NCBI GenBank assembly: GCA_964429795.1
Contig: CAYSCW010000003.1
Location: forward strand, 1 to 64,000
DNA: 64,000 nucleotides
Reading direction: 5' to 3'
Origin: CAYSCW01 sp964429795
GTDB lineage: Bacteria > Acidobacteriota > Aminicenantia > Aminicenantales > Aminicenantaceae
The notes below the pieces were generated by a model. That model searched no databases, had not been told where the DNA came from, and saw only the letters and a program-made list of their open reading frames with translations. Each line of letters begins with the position of its first letter. Position 1 is the first letter of the stretch. Shown piece by piece: positions 1 to 8,745 of this stretch. Position numbers and translations under genes: made by a program.

Positions 1-10
1 TAAATTGGAG

Positions 11-83
11 TGACCCGTGAAGGACTCGAACCTTCAACCTGCGGATTAAGAGTCCGCTGCTCTACCAGTTGAGCTAACGGGCC
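11..83 (-). tRNA. tRNA-Lys (CTT anticodon)
   Basis: Read on the minus strand this folds as a complete cloverleaf: acceptor GGCCCGT paired with ACGGGTC, discriminator A, D-arm with GCTC...GAGC, anticodon loop CTCTTAA (anticodon CTT, lysine), variable loop AGGTT and T-arm GAAGG-TTCGAGT-CCTTC. CCA is not encoded; the bases after the discriminator are CTCC, so CCA must be added after transcription. Confidence 0.95.
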
Positions 84-228
84 ATAAAATCCCCTCTAGT
101 TTAGAGAAGTGCCGATTTCTTGTCAAATTCAATTCATAATCCTCGTCCAATTTATTATTTCCTTGTAATTGGGAACATTCATGAAGCACTGGTACGCGCA
201 AGAGATGATTCTATTCTTTTGATTGTTC

Positions 229-257
229 TTGACATGTATTTCGTCATTTATTATGAT
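229..257 (+). promoter_or_regulatory. Sigma-70-type promoter of the AAA ATPase
   Basis: A perfect -35 box TTGACA (229-234) is followed after 17 bases by TATGAT (252-257). The expected transcription start is near 264-265, at or just before the ATG at 266, so the message would have essentially no leader. Confidence 0.7.
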
Positions 258-280
258 ATTTGACGATGAATTCGTCAAAT
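258..280. promoter_or_regulatory. Palindrome overlapping the transcription and translation start (candidate operator)
   Basis: ATTTGACGA (258-266) and TCGTCAAAT (272-280) form a perfect 9-bp inverted repeat around a 5-base centre. It abuts the -10 box and covers the ATG at 266. A further TCGTCA half-site lies between the -35 and -10 boxes (241-246). Its position suits a repressor operator. The binding protein is unknown. Confidence 0.5.
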
Positions 281-1435
281 AAAAGGACCAGTAAAAATAT
301 CCCCTACGTTAAGCGAATTGTGGATCTTCCGGATCTTCTTCAGAAGAAGTCTTATTTTCTTTTCGGACCCCGTCAGACGGGAAAAACCTTCTTGGTCCAT
401 CAGACTTTAAAAGAAGCTCGAGTCTATGATCTTCTCGATACTTCCGTTTATCTGGCGCTTAGTCAAAATCCCGGGAGAGTTGCTCAAGAACTCACTCCAC
501 AAGATGAAATTGTCGTCATCGACGAGATTCAGCGTCTGCCGATCCTTTTAAACGAGGTACACCGGCTTATCGAGGAAAGAGACATTCGGTTTCTGCTGAC
601 TGGATCTAGTGCCCGAAAGCTCCGTCGAGGAGGAGTCAACCTTTTGGGAGGACGAGCACGGACAAGATACCTGCATCCTCTCTCGTATAAGGAATTAGGT
701 GTCCGGTTTGAATTGTCAAAAGCAGCAAATCGAGGATTACTGCCTTCTATCTATTTTTCAGATGATCCTCGGGCAGACCTTCAGGCATATACAGGATTAT
801 ACCTGCAACAAGAAATAGTTGCTGAAGGTTTGGCCCGCAATATCCCAGCCTTTAGCCGTTTTCTTAGAGTGGCCGCTTTGTGCAATGGAACGATCGTCAA
901 CTTTACGAACGTTTCCAATGATGCTCAGGTTGCACGAACTACCGTCTATGAATATTTTGAAATTCTCAGAGACACTTTAGTGCTGTACGAGCTTCCCGCC
1001 TGGCGCAAGTCTAAAAAGAGACGGCCAGTTGCTTCCTCCAAGTATTATTTCTTTGATGTGGGTGTTGTTGGGGAACTCCAAGGACGTGAATTCCGGCCAG
1101 AAACTCCTGAGTTTGGTGAGGCATTCGAGACCATAATTATGCATGAACTTCTCTGTTATAGGGACTACGTTTCCGGTGAGGCATTAAGCTTCTGGCGGTC
1201 AAGTTCTGGTTTCGAGGTCGATTTTATAATCGGAGATCACACTGCTGTAGAAGCAAAGGCTAAAAAAAACCTCTCCAACCAAGATATCAAGTCTCTACTC
1301 ATTCTGGCTGAGGAGAAAAAGCTGAAGCGTTATCTGTGTGTGAGTCTTGAGCCCAGAATAAGACGAGTGGGTAATGTGGTTATCCTCCCATACAAAGAAT
1401 TTCTTGAAACTCTTTGGAACGGAGAGTACTTATAA
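266..1435 (+). CDS. AAA family ATPase with C-terminal DUF4143
   Basis: This is a single-domain P-loop ATPase of the AAA_14/DUF4143 family, about 389 residues. Walker A is GPRQTGKT (around residues 34-41), Walker B is IVVIDEIQ, and LLTGSS is the sensor-1 segment. The C-terminal half, with a winged-helix-like part and a nuclease-like fold (FWRSSSGFEVDFII, then VEAKAK), is typical of DUF4143. Family members are widespread in bacteria and archaea; the molecular role is unknown. The ATG at 266 is preferred over the TTG at 260 because the promoter places the transcript start close to 265. No ribosome-binding site precedes it, consistent with leaderless translation. It stands alone between tRNA-Lys and a lipoprotein gene. 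Confidence 0.85.
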   Translation: MNSSNKRTSKNIPYVKRIVDLPDLLQKKSYFLFGPRQTGKTFLVHQTLKEARVYDLLDTSVYLALSQNPGRVAQELTPQDEIVVIDEIQRLPILLNEVHRLIEERDIRFLLTGSSARKLRRGGVNLLGGRARTRYLHPLSYKELGVRFELSKAANRGLLPSIYFSDDPRADLQAYTGLYLQQEIVAEGLARNIPAFSRFLRVAALCNGTIVNFTNVSNDAQVARTTVYEYFEILRDTLVLYELPAWRKSKKRRPVASSKYYFFDVGVVGELQGREFRPETPEFGEAFETIIMHELLCYRDYVSGEALSFWRSSSGFEVDFIIGDHTAVEAKAKKNLSNQDIKSLLILAEEKKLKRYLCVSLEPRIRRVGNVVILPYKEFLETLWNGEYL

Positions 1436-1676
1436 TACTAGCCCTTGACTCCTATTTTTTATTGAGTAGATAGGTCTATGAGGGCGCCCTCTGGGTATTA
1501 TTTCTCTAGGACTTCCTCGGTATTTCTCACAAAAAAGAAGAGAAGCAATGCCTGTTGGTGTATAATTCCCGTATGAATTTTATGCCTTTTGTATTATGAT
1601 TTTAGATTGATAGATCGAGAGAAGAATGGGATAAAATTTCAGGGAAAATCTAATAATAAGAGGAGGAAGATCTACA

Positions 1677-2162
1677 ATGCTAAAGAACAAAAATATCTTA
1701 GGGCTTATCAGTCCGCTGGCTATAGGATTATTGTTAATTGCTTTCTTATGGGCTTGCAAATCAGAGGAGAAGAAGGAAGAGGAAGGCGGGATGTTGATCA
1801 TCTCAAAGGAGATGCTTACTCCTATCTTTGGCGAGGGAGAAGGTTCAATTTCTGGTCTTATGGATTCTGAACAGAGCAAAGATGAATTGAAGATTTCCTA
1901 TTATTTTTTCACCGAGAACATGGGCGATTTTGATGATGAAATAGAGGCTGACCTAGCTCCAAAAATCCAGGAACTGTACAGCAAAATCCCTAAAGTAGAC
2001 AGAGTAGCCTTTACAGTTTATGTTCCAGAAGAGGGCGAACCTCCTTATAAACCGTATGTTTCTTTTGTCACCACACGCGAGTTAGTGGAAAAGACAGATT
2101 GGACCAACTTACTAGAGTTGGAGTTCTTTAAAGTCGTTATGAATGTTAAATATTACGATTAA
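1677..2162 (+). CDS. Hypothetical lipoprotein
   Basis: The 161-residue product starts with a charged N-terminus, a hydrophobic segment and the lipobox LWAC, followed by a highly acidic and lysine-rich linker (KSEEKKEEEGG). The mature part has no motif I recognise. An excellent Shine-Dalgarno (AGAGGAGGA near 1659-1669) precedes the ATG. A TATAAT sits at 1561-1566, with no clear -35 box, and would give a leader of about 100 bases. It is followed 54 bases later by the proton ATPase gene, possibly in the same transcript. Function unknown. Confidence 0.75.
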   Translation: MLKNKNILGLISPLAIGLLLIAFLWACKSEEKKEEEGGMLIISKEMLTPIFGEGEGSISGLMDSEQSKDELKISYYFFTENMGDFDDEIEADLAPKIQELYSKIPKVDRVAFTVYVPEEGEPPYKPYVSFVTTRELVEKTDWTNLLELEFFKVVMNVKYYD

Positions 2163-2216
2163 ACTATTTCTTAAAGCAAAATAGGATTCCATTTTCTTTT
2201 CACCATTAAGGAAAAA

Positions 2217-4622
2217 ATGCAGGTATCCGAATATCTGAAGCGTTTGGATACTTCTTCACGAGGTCTTTCCCAAGAAGTAGCCGGACGTAGACTTTCTCAA
2301 TACGGTTATAATGAGATTGAAGAAAAAAGAAAAAATCCAATCCTGAAATTTCTTTCCTATTTTTGGGGGCCTATTCCCTGGATGATAGAAATAGCTGTTG
2401 TGCTTTCAATCGTCGTTCGGCATTGGGCTGACTTTGGAATTATTCTCGTCCTTTTGCTGGCCAACGCTACGGTCGGCTTCTGGGAAGAACACAAGGCCGA
2501 CAACACAATCGCTGAACTCAAAACCAAATTAGCGCTAAAAGCGCGAGTCAAACGAGACGGGAAATGGATCACAATCCCTGCTCGTCAACTTGTTCCTGGA
2601 GATATCATTCGATTCCTAATAGGTGATATCGTGCCAGCCGATGTTATATTGCTCGAGGGCGATCCCCTGCAAGTGGATCAATCTGCCCTGACGGGTGAAT
2701 CTCTCCCTGTTACTCGAGAAAAGGGTGAAGAAGTGTACTCAGGTTCAATCATCAAGCTCGGAGAGATCGATGCATTAGTTCACGCCACTGGCAATAAAAC
2801 TTATATAGGTAAAACAGCACGCCTTGTTGAAGAAGTCAAGAAGATCAGCCATTTTCAGCGCGCCGTGTTGAAAATAGGGGATTATCTCATCGTTGTAGCA
2901 TTGTTTCTGGTGATTTTAATACTAGCTGTATCTCTTTTCAGAGCTGACAACATGATCACGGTTCTTCAGTTTGTGCTTGTCTTAACCGTTGCTGCTATTC
3001 CAGTCGCCATGCCTACGGTTTTATCGGTAACCATGGCGGTGGGTGCGCAACTTCTGGCAAAAGACCAGGCGATTGTCAGCCGGCTGGCAAGCATTGAGGA
3101 ACTTGCGGGGATAGATGTCCTTTGCTCGGATAAAACAGGAACCTTAACTCAAAACAAACTCAAATTAGGAAATCCATATTCAGTAGAAGGCATCAGTCCA
3201 GACCAGGTCATTCTTGATGCTGCTTTAGCTTCAAGAGAGGAAGATCAAGATCCAATCGACCTTGCGATACTGAGTGGAATAAAACACAAAGAATTCTCGT
3301 CCTTTGAAATTTTGCACTTCCAGCCATTCGACCCGGTTCAAAAGCGGACCGAGGCACATGTGAGGGATGCTTCTGGTAATGAGTTTAAAGTTACTAAAGG
3401 AGCACCTCAGGTCATCATGAATTTAATCGAGGATTCAGACGAAGTTCGACCTGAATTCGAGAAGAAGACAGAAGAGTTTGCAAAACGTGGATTTCGCTCT
3501 CTGGGAGTTGCCCGTACGGATAACCAGAATAAATGGCGGGCCAGAGGAGTGATCCCCTTGTATGATCCGCCAAGAGAGGATTCAAAGGAGACGTTAGAGA
3601 GCGCTCAAAATATGGGAGTGAATATAAAAATGGTTACGGGAGACCAAGTGGCCATCGCAAAGGAAATCGCCCGGCAACTGGGACTCGGAACTAACATCTT
3701 GGACGCCAGTCTTTTTTCAGAAACCAAACACCATGAGGCCGGGCAGCTTGCCGACGCCATTGAACAAGCGGACGGATTTGCCCAGGTCTTTCCTGAACAT
3801 AAATATCATATTGTGGACGTTCTCCAGGGCAAAGGGCATATTGTAGGTATGACAGGAGATGGAGTCAACGATGCCCCAGCATTAAAAAAGGCTGATGGAG
3901 GAATCGCTGTTTCTGGAGCTACTGATGCAGCTCGCAGCGCGGCTGATATCGTCTTGTTGGCACCAGGGATCTCTGTGGTCGCCAAAGCTCTTAAGGAAAG
4001 TCGAAAGATTTTCCGGCGTATGACGAATTATGCCATCTACCGAATCGCCGAGACAATACGGGTTCTCCTGTTCATGACTCTTTCCATTCTTGTCTTCAAT
4101 TTTTATCCGGTAACAGCCGTGATGATTGTCTTGCTGGCTCTGCTGAATGATGGGGCTATATTGTCCATCGCTTATGATCGGGCTCAATATTCTAAACAAC
4201 CTGAAAAATGGGATATGCATATTGTGTTAGGAATCGCCACTGTTCTGGGAATCCTGGGAGTTTTCGCATCTTTCGGACTGTTCTATCTGGCAAAACAGAT
4301 TCTTCATTTTAACCAAGAGACCATTCAAACGCTGATGTATTTGAAATTGTCGGTTGCAGGCCACTTAACCATTTTTATCACCAGGAACAAAGGCTCTTTC
4401 TGGTCCTTCCGACCGGCTCCAATTCTCTTAGGTGCTGTGCTTGGTACGCAAACCATAGCAACACTAATAGCAATCTTTGGTTTGTTCATGGCTCCTCTCA
4501 GTTGGAAATGGGCGTTATTTGTTTGGGGTTATTCACTTGTCTGGTTTTTTATCAATGATCGGATAAAAATTGGGGCCTATCGAATTTTTGATCGGTACAA
4601 ACCTGTTCTCTTTACCAAATAA
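2217..4622 (+). CDS. Plasma-membrane proton-efflux P-type ATPase (P3A)
   Basis: The 801-residue protein matches the P3A H+-ATPase family in length and order: cation-transporter N-domain (residues 1-60, ending in the family signature GPIPWMIE), first membrane pair, actuator domain with TGES (159-162), second membrane pair with PVAMP in M4, phosphorylation motif DKTGTLT (Asp305), the hinge TGDGVNDAP, and a C-terminal bundle of about six membrane segments. The family exports protons using ATP, making proton-motive force or controlling internal pH. AAGGA precedes the ATG. It is followed 35 bases later by a tandem Usp gene, which suggests a stress or energy-limitation role for the pair. Confidence 0.93.
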   Translation: MQVSEYLKRLDTSSRGLSQEVAGRRLSQYGYNEIEEKRKNPILKFLSYFWGPIPWMIEIAVVLSIVVRHWADFGIILVLLLANATVGFWEEHKADNTIAELKTKLALKARVKRDGKWITIPARQLVPGDIIRFLIGDIVPADVILLEGDPLQVDQSALTGESLPVTREKGEEVYSGSIIKLGEIDALVHATGNKTYIGKTARLVEEVKKISHFQRAVLKIGDYLIVVALFLVILILAVSLFRADNMITVLQFVLVLTVAAIPVAMPTVLSVTMAVGAQLLAKDQAIVSRLASIEELAGIDVLCSDKTGTLTQNKLKLGNPYSVEGISPDQVILDAALASREEDQDPIDLAILSGIKHKEFSSFEILHFQPFDPVQKRTEAHVRDASGNEFKVTKGAPQVIMNLIEDSDEVRPEFEKKTEEFAKRGFRSLGVARTDNQNKWRARGVIPLYDPPREDSKETLESAQNMGVNIKMVTGDQVAIAKEIARQLGLGTNILDASLFSETKHHEAGQLADAIEQADGFAQVFPEHKYHIVDVLQGKGHIVGMTGDGVNDAPALKKADGGIAVSGATDAARSAADIVLLAPGISVVAKALKESRKIFRRMTNYAIYRIAETIRVLLFMTLSILVFNFYPVTAVMIVLLALLNDGAILSIAYDRAQYSKQPEKWDMHIVLGIATVLGILGVFASFGLFYLAKQILHFNQETIQTLMYLKLSVAGHLTIFITRNKGSFWSFRPAPILLGAVLGTQTIATLIAIFGLFMAPLSWKWALFVWGYSLVWFFINDRIKIGAYRIFDRYKPVLFTK

Positions 4623-4657
4623 AGATAGAAACGATAGCTGCCAAGAAAAGGAGAATA

Positions 4658-5515
4658 ATGAAACAAGAAGAATTGAAAGATTCAACAAAGATTCTCCTTG
4701 CAATAGATGGATCAAAAATATCCCAGAATACGACAAGTGCAGCTATCCAAATTGCCAAGATGCTCAGCCTTGAAGTCTTTGGCTTGTATGTGATCGATGA
4801 GGAATTGATCATGAATGATTATGCGGATTATGATAAAGAGTTAGGGATAGATGGGCCTTCATTGATACGTTCGGATCGAGCCGCTTTATTTAAAAAACGG
4901 GGTCATGAAGCCCTCCGGCGGATGAAGTCCAAGTGTCAGGCGTCCGGCGTTCCTGCGACAACCGAAATCGGATTAGGGGGAGTGGGGGAAATGATTTTGG
5001 ACCAGGCTCAAGAGGCATCTTTTTTGGCCATTGGTCGGAGAGGCAATGGGCATCCTGATAACTCTGACTACCTGGGCAGAAATTTTCGTCATATTGCCCA
5101 CCGGATAAAACTTCCTCTGCTGGTGGGCGGGAACAGCATGAAGCATCTTAAAAAACTCTTATTGGCTTACAATGGAGGAGAGCGAGCCAAGAAAGCTTTG
5201 GCCTGGACTAAACAGCTTCAAAATCACGGGTTTTTTAAAATGCTCGTGCTGGTTGTCCAGGAAGATGATGACCCGTCAACTAAAATCTGGAGAGAAGAAA
5301 TTGATTCTGAATTCTCCCAGAGCAGAATGAGAGATTTTCGAGTGGTTACTCAACGCGGAAATCCTGCAGACGAGATTGTTAAAACGGCGATGAAAAGCGA
5401 GTCAGACCTTATTATCATGGGAGGATATCGCCATAAGTCCCTTTTGGAATGGTTGGAGGGAAGTACTTTAGATTCTGTACTACGAAAGATCCCTTTGCCT
5501 GTTCTAGTTGCCTGA
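4658..5515 (+). CDS. Universal stress protein, two tandem Usp domains
   Basis: The 285-residue protein contains two UspA folds. Domain 1 (about residues 8-155) begins KILLAIDGSK and carries the nucleotide-loop AIGRRGNG. Domain 2 (about 160-285) begins KKLLLAYNGGERAKKA and ends with IIMGGYRHKSLLEW plus GSTLDSVL, the usual G-x2-G-x9-G-S pattern. These features fit ATP-binding Usp proteins. AAGGAGA stands 7 bases before the ATG. It lies directly downstream of the proton ATPase and is probably co-transcribed with it. Confidence 0.9.
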   Translation: MKQEELKDSTKILLAIDGSKISQNTTSAAIQIAKMLSLEVFGLYVIDEELIMNDYADYDKELGIDGPSLIRSDRAALFKKRGHEALRRMKSKCQASGVPATTEIGLGGVGEMILDQAQEASFLAIGRRGNGHPDNSDYLGRNFRHIAHRIKLPLLVGGNSMKHLKKLLLAYNGGERAKKALAWTKQLQNHGFFKMLVLVVQEDDDPSTKIWREEIDSEFSQSRMRDFRVVTQRGNPADEIVKTAMKSESDLIIMGGYRHKSLLEWLEGSTLDSVLRKIPLPVLVA

Positions 5516-5572
5516 GACCAATTTGATTATATTATTTTTATTTTCTTAAAGCTGAGCGAATGACTCTTCCAG

Positions 5573-5672
5573 NNNNNNNNNNNNNNNNNNNNNNNNNNNN
5601 NNNNNNNNNNNNNNNNNNNNNNNNNNNNNNNNNNNNNNNNNNNNNNNNNNNNNNNNNNNNNNNNNNNNNNNN
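5573..5672. other. Assembly gap (100 N)
   Basis: A run of exactly 100 N, the conventional scaffold spacer of unknown real size. The order of genes on either side rests on scaffolding only. Confidence 0.99.
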
Positions 5673-5721
5673 CGTTTTTTTGGGCGTTATTCATTGAAGG
5701 CATATGAATAAAGTTACGCTA

Positions 5722-6108
5722 CTAACGGTTGATATAGCCGATTATTATGATAATTATGAAAATAATCAGGAGGATCAAAAAGGAAGTGCTTATCAGGATT
5801 TCAAGAGCCTCTTCTTTTTTTCGAGTTTCTCTTTTATCGATATCCTCGGGAGTAGCATGTAAGGCTGAAACGGTTTCCATAATGAGAGCAAGCATCAAAG
5901 CCACTATAAAAAATGACACCCAGTAAATTCCCAAAAATGCAGGACCCACTGGAGTTATCCAAACTCCTCCTGCCCAAGATGCAAAAAGTATAATCAGAAA
6001 AATTGTTATGATTCTTTTCCATGATCTGTGTTTTTGTCCGGAAGCCACCAAGACTATTGTGAAAAATAAGGCAATAACAAAAGCAATTAAAAAATCTCCA
6101 AGAATCAT
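5722..6108 (-). CDS. Small integral membrane protein, hypothetical
   Basis: The 128-residue product is nearly all hydrophobic, with about four membrane segments: residues 5-22, 33-50, 58-80 and 104-125. A short charged loop (TPEDIDKRETRKKEEA) precedes the last one. The N-terminus MILGDFLIAFVIALFF is typical of a small family of unknown function. The reverse-strand leader AGGAGGCTGAC gives a good ribosome-binding site. It lies just after the assembly gap, opposite in direction to the neighbouring genes, so its context is uncertain. Confidence 0.75.
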   Translation of the reverse strand: MILGDFLIAFVIALFFTIVLVASGQKHRSWKRIITIFLIILFASWAGGVWITPVGPAFLGIYWVSFFIVALMLALIMETVSALHATPEDIDKRETRKKEEALEILISTSFLILLIIFIIIIIIGYINR

Positions 6109-6403
6109 GTCAGCCTCCTTCGTACATATGTATATGTTCAGTCAAATGGTTTGGAAATGAGGAGAATATTTTTCCATTTAAGAGAGATTGATATTTTATC
6201 ATATTTTGAAACCTTTATTACCACTTATATACATGATTCTGGCTGCTCATGCCCTCGGGCTCAAAGATCTCCTTGATGCGCTTGATTTTCCGGATCTTGA
6301 GGAAAGGAGAAGGAAAAAAGGATGCTTTTGAAGTTGTTTTTTTCAGTTCTTAAGAATAAAATAATAAATTAAAAAAGAGGAAAGAGGGAGGGCGGCTGAT
6401 TCC

Positions 6404-8719
6404 ATGGCAAAGCCAAGAAAAAGAACAAGTATTCCCCTTAGGCTTCTAATCATAGGGGATTCTGAGAAGGATGCCCGTCTTCTCCTTAAAGAGCTGCGCA
6501 AGGGCGGCTATAATCCGGTTTTTAAGCGTGTGAAGGCAGCTCAGACGTTAAAATCAGCTCTCAGCAAGGAAGCATGGGATGTTGTCGTCGCGGATTACAG
6601 TTTACGACGATTCAGCGGCCTGGAGGCATTGAGGCTCATCAAAAAAAATGATTATGACCTGCCTGTCATCATCATTTCAAACAAAGGTAGTGAAAAAGCC
6701 GCGGTAGAATGTATAAAAGCAGGCGCTCATGATTATATAAGAAGAAATAGGCTTTTTATGCTTGTGAACATAATCAAGCACGCCATGAGAGAAGTAGATC
6801 TCTCTCGACTGGAAAAGAAAGCGGAGATGGAGCTAGAAGAAAGCCGCGAACTGCTGGAAAACATCTTCTCGAATATCCATTTTTTAGTCGCCTACATGGA
6901 CACTGACTTTAACTTTATCAGGGTCAATCATGCTTATGCCAAGCATGGCAGACATGACCCCGATTTTTTCATCGGCAAGAATCATTTCGATCTTTACCCT
7001 AATGAGGAGAATGAAAAGATTTTCCGCAAAGTTGTTGAAACGGGTGAACCCTATACAACTTTTGAAAGGCCTTTCGAATATCCGGATCAGCCTGAACGTG
7101 GTGTGACTTATTGGGATTGGACTCTTCAGCCTCTTAAAGATGAGAGAGGCAAGGTTGATAGCTTGATATTAAGTCTGGTTGACGTCACATCCCGCAAGAC
7201 AGCTGAAATGGAGCGCATCCGGCTGGCCGCAGCCCTTGAAAATGCGAGTGAAGGAGTCATGATAACAGATAAGCAAGCCATTATAAAATATGCAAATCCA
7301 GCTTTTCTCCGTACCTGTGGTTATACAAAGGAAGAACTTGTGGGAAAGAGTGCCTATCTCTTAATGGGCGACAAACATGATGAAGAATTTTACAAGCCGA
7401 TAAGAGATGTCATCAGGAGAGGAGAGGTTTGGAGGGGAAAGATCACAAGAAAAAAGAAGGATAGTACTCTCTACGATGTGGAGATGACCCTCTCTCCGAT
7501 ACCGGACAGCAAGGGAATTGTCACTCATTATGTGATCATCGAGCGCGACATTACCGATGAAATCAGACTCCAACAGCACCTTCGTCAGACACAGAAAATG
7601 GAGGCTCTTGGGACCCTGGCTGGGGGAATTGCCCATGATTTCAACAATATCCTTATGCCGGTCATCATTAACACAGAGCTGGCCCTCTGGGAAATCCCAG
7701 AAAACAGCCCGGTCCAAAGCTATTTGAAGCTTGCTCTTGAAGTTGCTGATCGAGGCAAAGACTTAGTGAAACAGATCATTTCTTTCAGCCGACCCAGCAA
7801 GCAAAAGAGAAGACCTATAAAAATCGCTCCTGCCATCAAAGAATCCCTTGATTTCCTCAAGGCAACTCTCCCTTCGAGTATCAAAATTTGCCCGGACATC
7901 CGAGCCGAAGAAAGTATAGTGTTGGCTGACCCGGTCCAGATTGAGCAGGTCTTGATAAATCTTTGCAACAATGCGGCTTATGCGATGAAAGAAAAGGGCG
8001 GTATGTTGAAAGTAAGTCTGGATGAGGTCGATATGGATTCCAAAACATTGGCCAGATACCCTGGACTGAACAGTGGGGCATGTCTTCAACTTACGGTGAG
8101 CGATTCAGGCTGCGGAATTCCACAAGATATTATCGAACATATTTTCAATCCATTTTTTACGACTAAGAATCCAGGCGAGGGGACAGGGCTGGGACTTGCC
8201 ATCGTCCATGGAATCGTAGAAAGCCATGGGGGGGCCATTTCTTTAAGAAGCGAGGTGGGAAAAGGAACAACTTTTAATGTTTTCCTTCCCCGAATCGAGG
8301 GAGAAATCAGAGAGAAAGAAGATTTATCTTGGCAGATACCTAAAGGAGAAGAGCGCATTCTGTTAGTCGAGGACGAAGAATCTGTACTTCTCAGCTTACA
8401 AAATGTGTTGAAGTATCTCGGATACAGGATCACCGCTGTCAAGGACAGCCGGGAGGCTTTAAGAATTTTTTATGATAAGCCAGATTCATTCGACCTTGTC
8501 CTAACAGACCAGACCATGCCTGACATGCTGGGTTCGGATCTAGCAAAAGAAGTGATTAGCATCAGACCCGATATGCCGGTGATCCTGTGTACCGGGTTCA
8601 GTAATGAGATCAGCAGGGATGAGGCCATAAAAATAGGGATTCGCGATTATGTGGTCAAGCCAATAAACACAAGAAAAATCGCCCAGCTCATACGTCGCAT
8701 CTTTGATGGAAAAGATTGA
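6404..8719 (+). CDS. Hybrid sensor histidine kinase (REC-PAS-PAS-HisKA-HATPase-REC)
   Basis: The 771-residue protein has no membrane segment, so it should be cytoplasmic. It contains an N-terminal receiver (residues 12-130, phospho-acceptor Asp64 in VVADYS), two PAS domains (about 148-265 and 268-390), a HisKA domain with His411 in GGIAHDFNN, an HATPase_c domain (N-box CNNAAYA, G-boxes SGCGIP and GEGTGLGL), and a C-terminal receiver (about 645-765, Asp702 in LTDQTMPD). It is followed 26 bases later by an NtrC-type regulator, forming a two-component pair. The partner regulator and the sigma-54 promoters downstream make this the likely sensor for the glycogen/phosphoketolase regulon. The signal is unknown; PAS domains may bind a small ligand or sense redox. 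Confidence 0.92.
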   Translation: MAKPRKRTSIPLRLLIIGDSEKDARLLLKELRKGGYNPVFKRVKAAQTLKSALSKEAWDVVVADYSLRRFSGLEALRLIKKNDYDLPVIIISNKGSEKAAVECIKAGAHDYIRRNRLFMLVNIIKHAMREVDLSRLEKKAEMELEESRELLENIFSNIHFLVAYMDTDFNFIRVNHAYAKHGRHDPDFFIGKNHFDLYPNEENEKIFRKVVETGEPYTTFERPFEYPDQPERGVTYWDWTLQPLKDERGKVDSLILSLVDVTSRKTAEMERIRLAAALENASEGVMITDKQAIIKYANPAFLRTCGYTKEELVGKSAYLLMGDKHDEEFYKPIRDVIRRGEVWRGKITRKKKDSTLYDVEMTLSPIPDSKGIVTHYVIIERDITDEIRLQQHLRQTQKMEALGTLAGGIAHDFNNILMPVIINTELALWEIPENSPVQSYLKLALEVADRGKDLVKQIISFSRPSKQKRRPIKIAPAIKESLDFLKATLPSSIKICPDIRAEESIVLADPVQIEQVLINLCNNAAYAMKEKGGMLKVSLDEVDMDSKTLARYPGLNSGACLQLTVSDSGCGIPQDIIEHIFNPFFTTKNPGEGTGLGLAIVHGIVESHGGAISLRSEVGKGTTFNVFLPRIEGEIREKEDLSWQIPKGEERILLVEDEESVLLSLQNVLKYLGYRITAVKDSREALRIFYDKPDSFDLVLTDQTMPDMLGSDLAKEVISIRPDMPVILCTGFSNEISRDEAIKIGIRDYVVKPINTRKIAQLIRRIFDGKD

Positions 8720-8745
8720 ATGAATAAATCTTACAAGGAAGAGCA

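Noticed and set aside
6233..6331. 32-codon frame starting MILAAHALGL, similar to a nitroreductase motif, before the hybrid kinase
   Set aside because: Too short, no ribosome-binding site, and the similarity is limited to a few residues. It may be a relic, but it cannot be supported.
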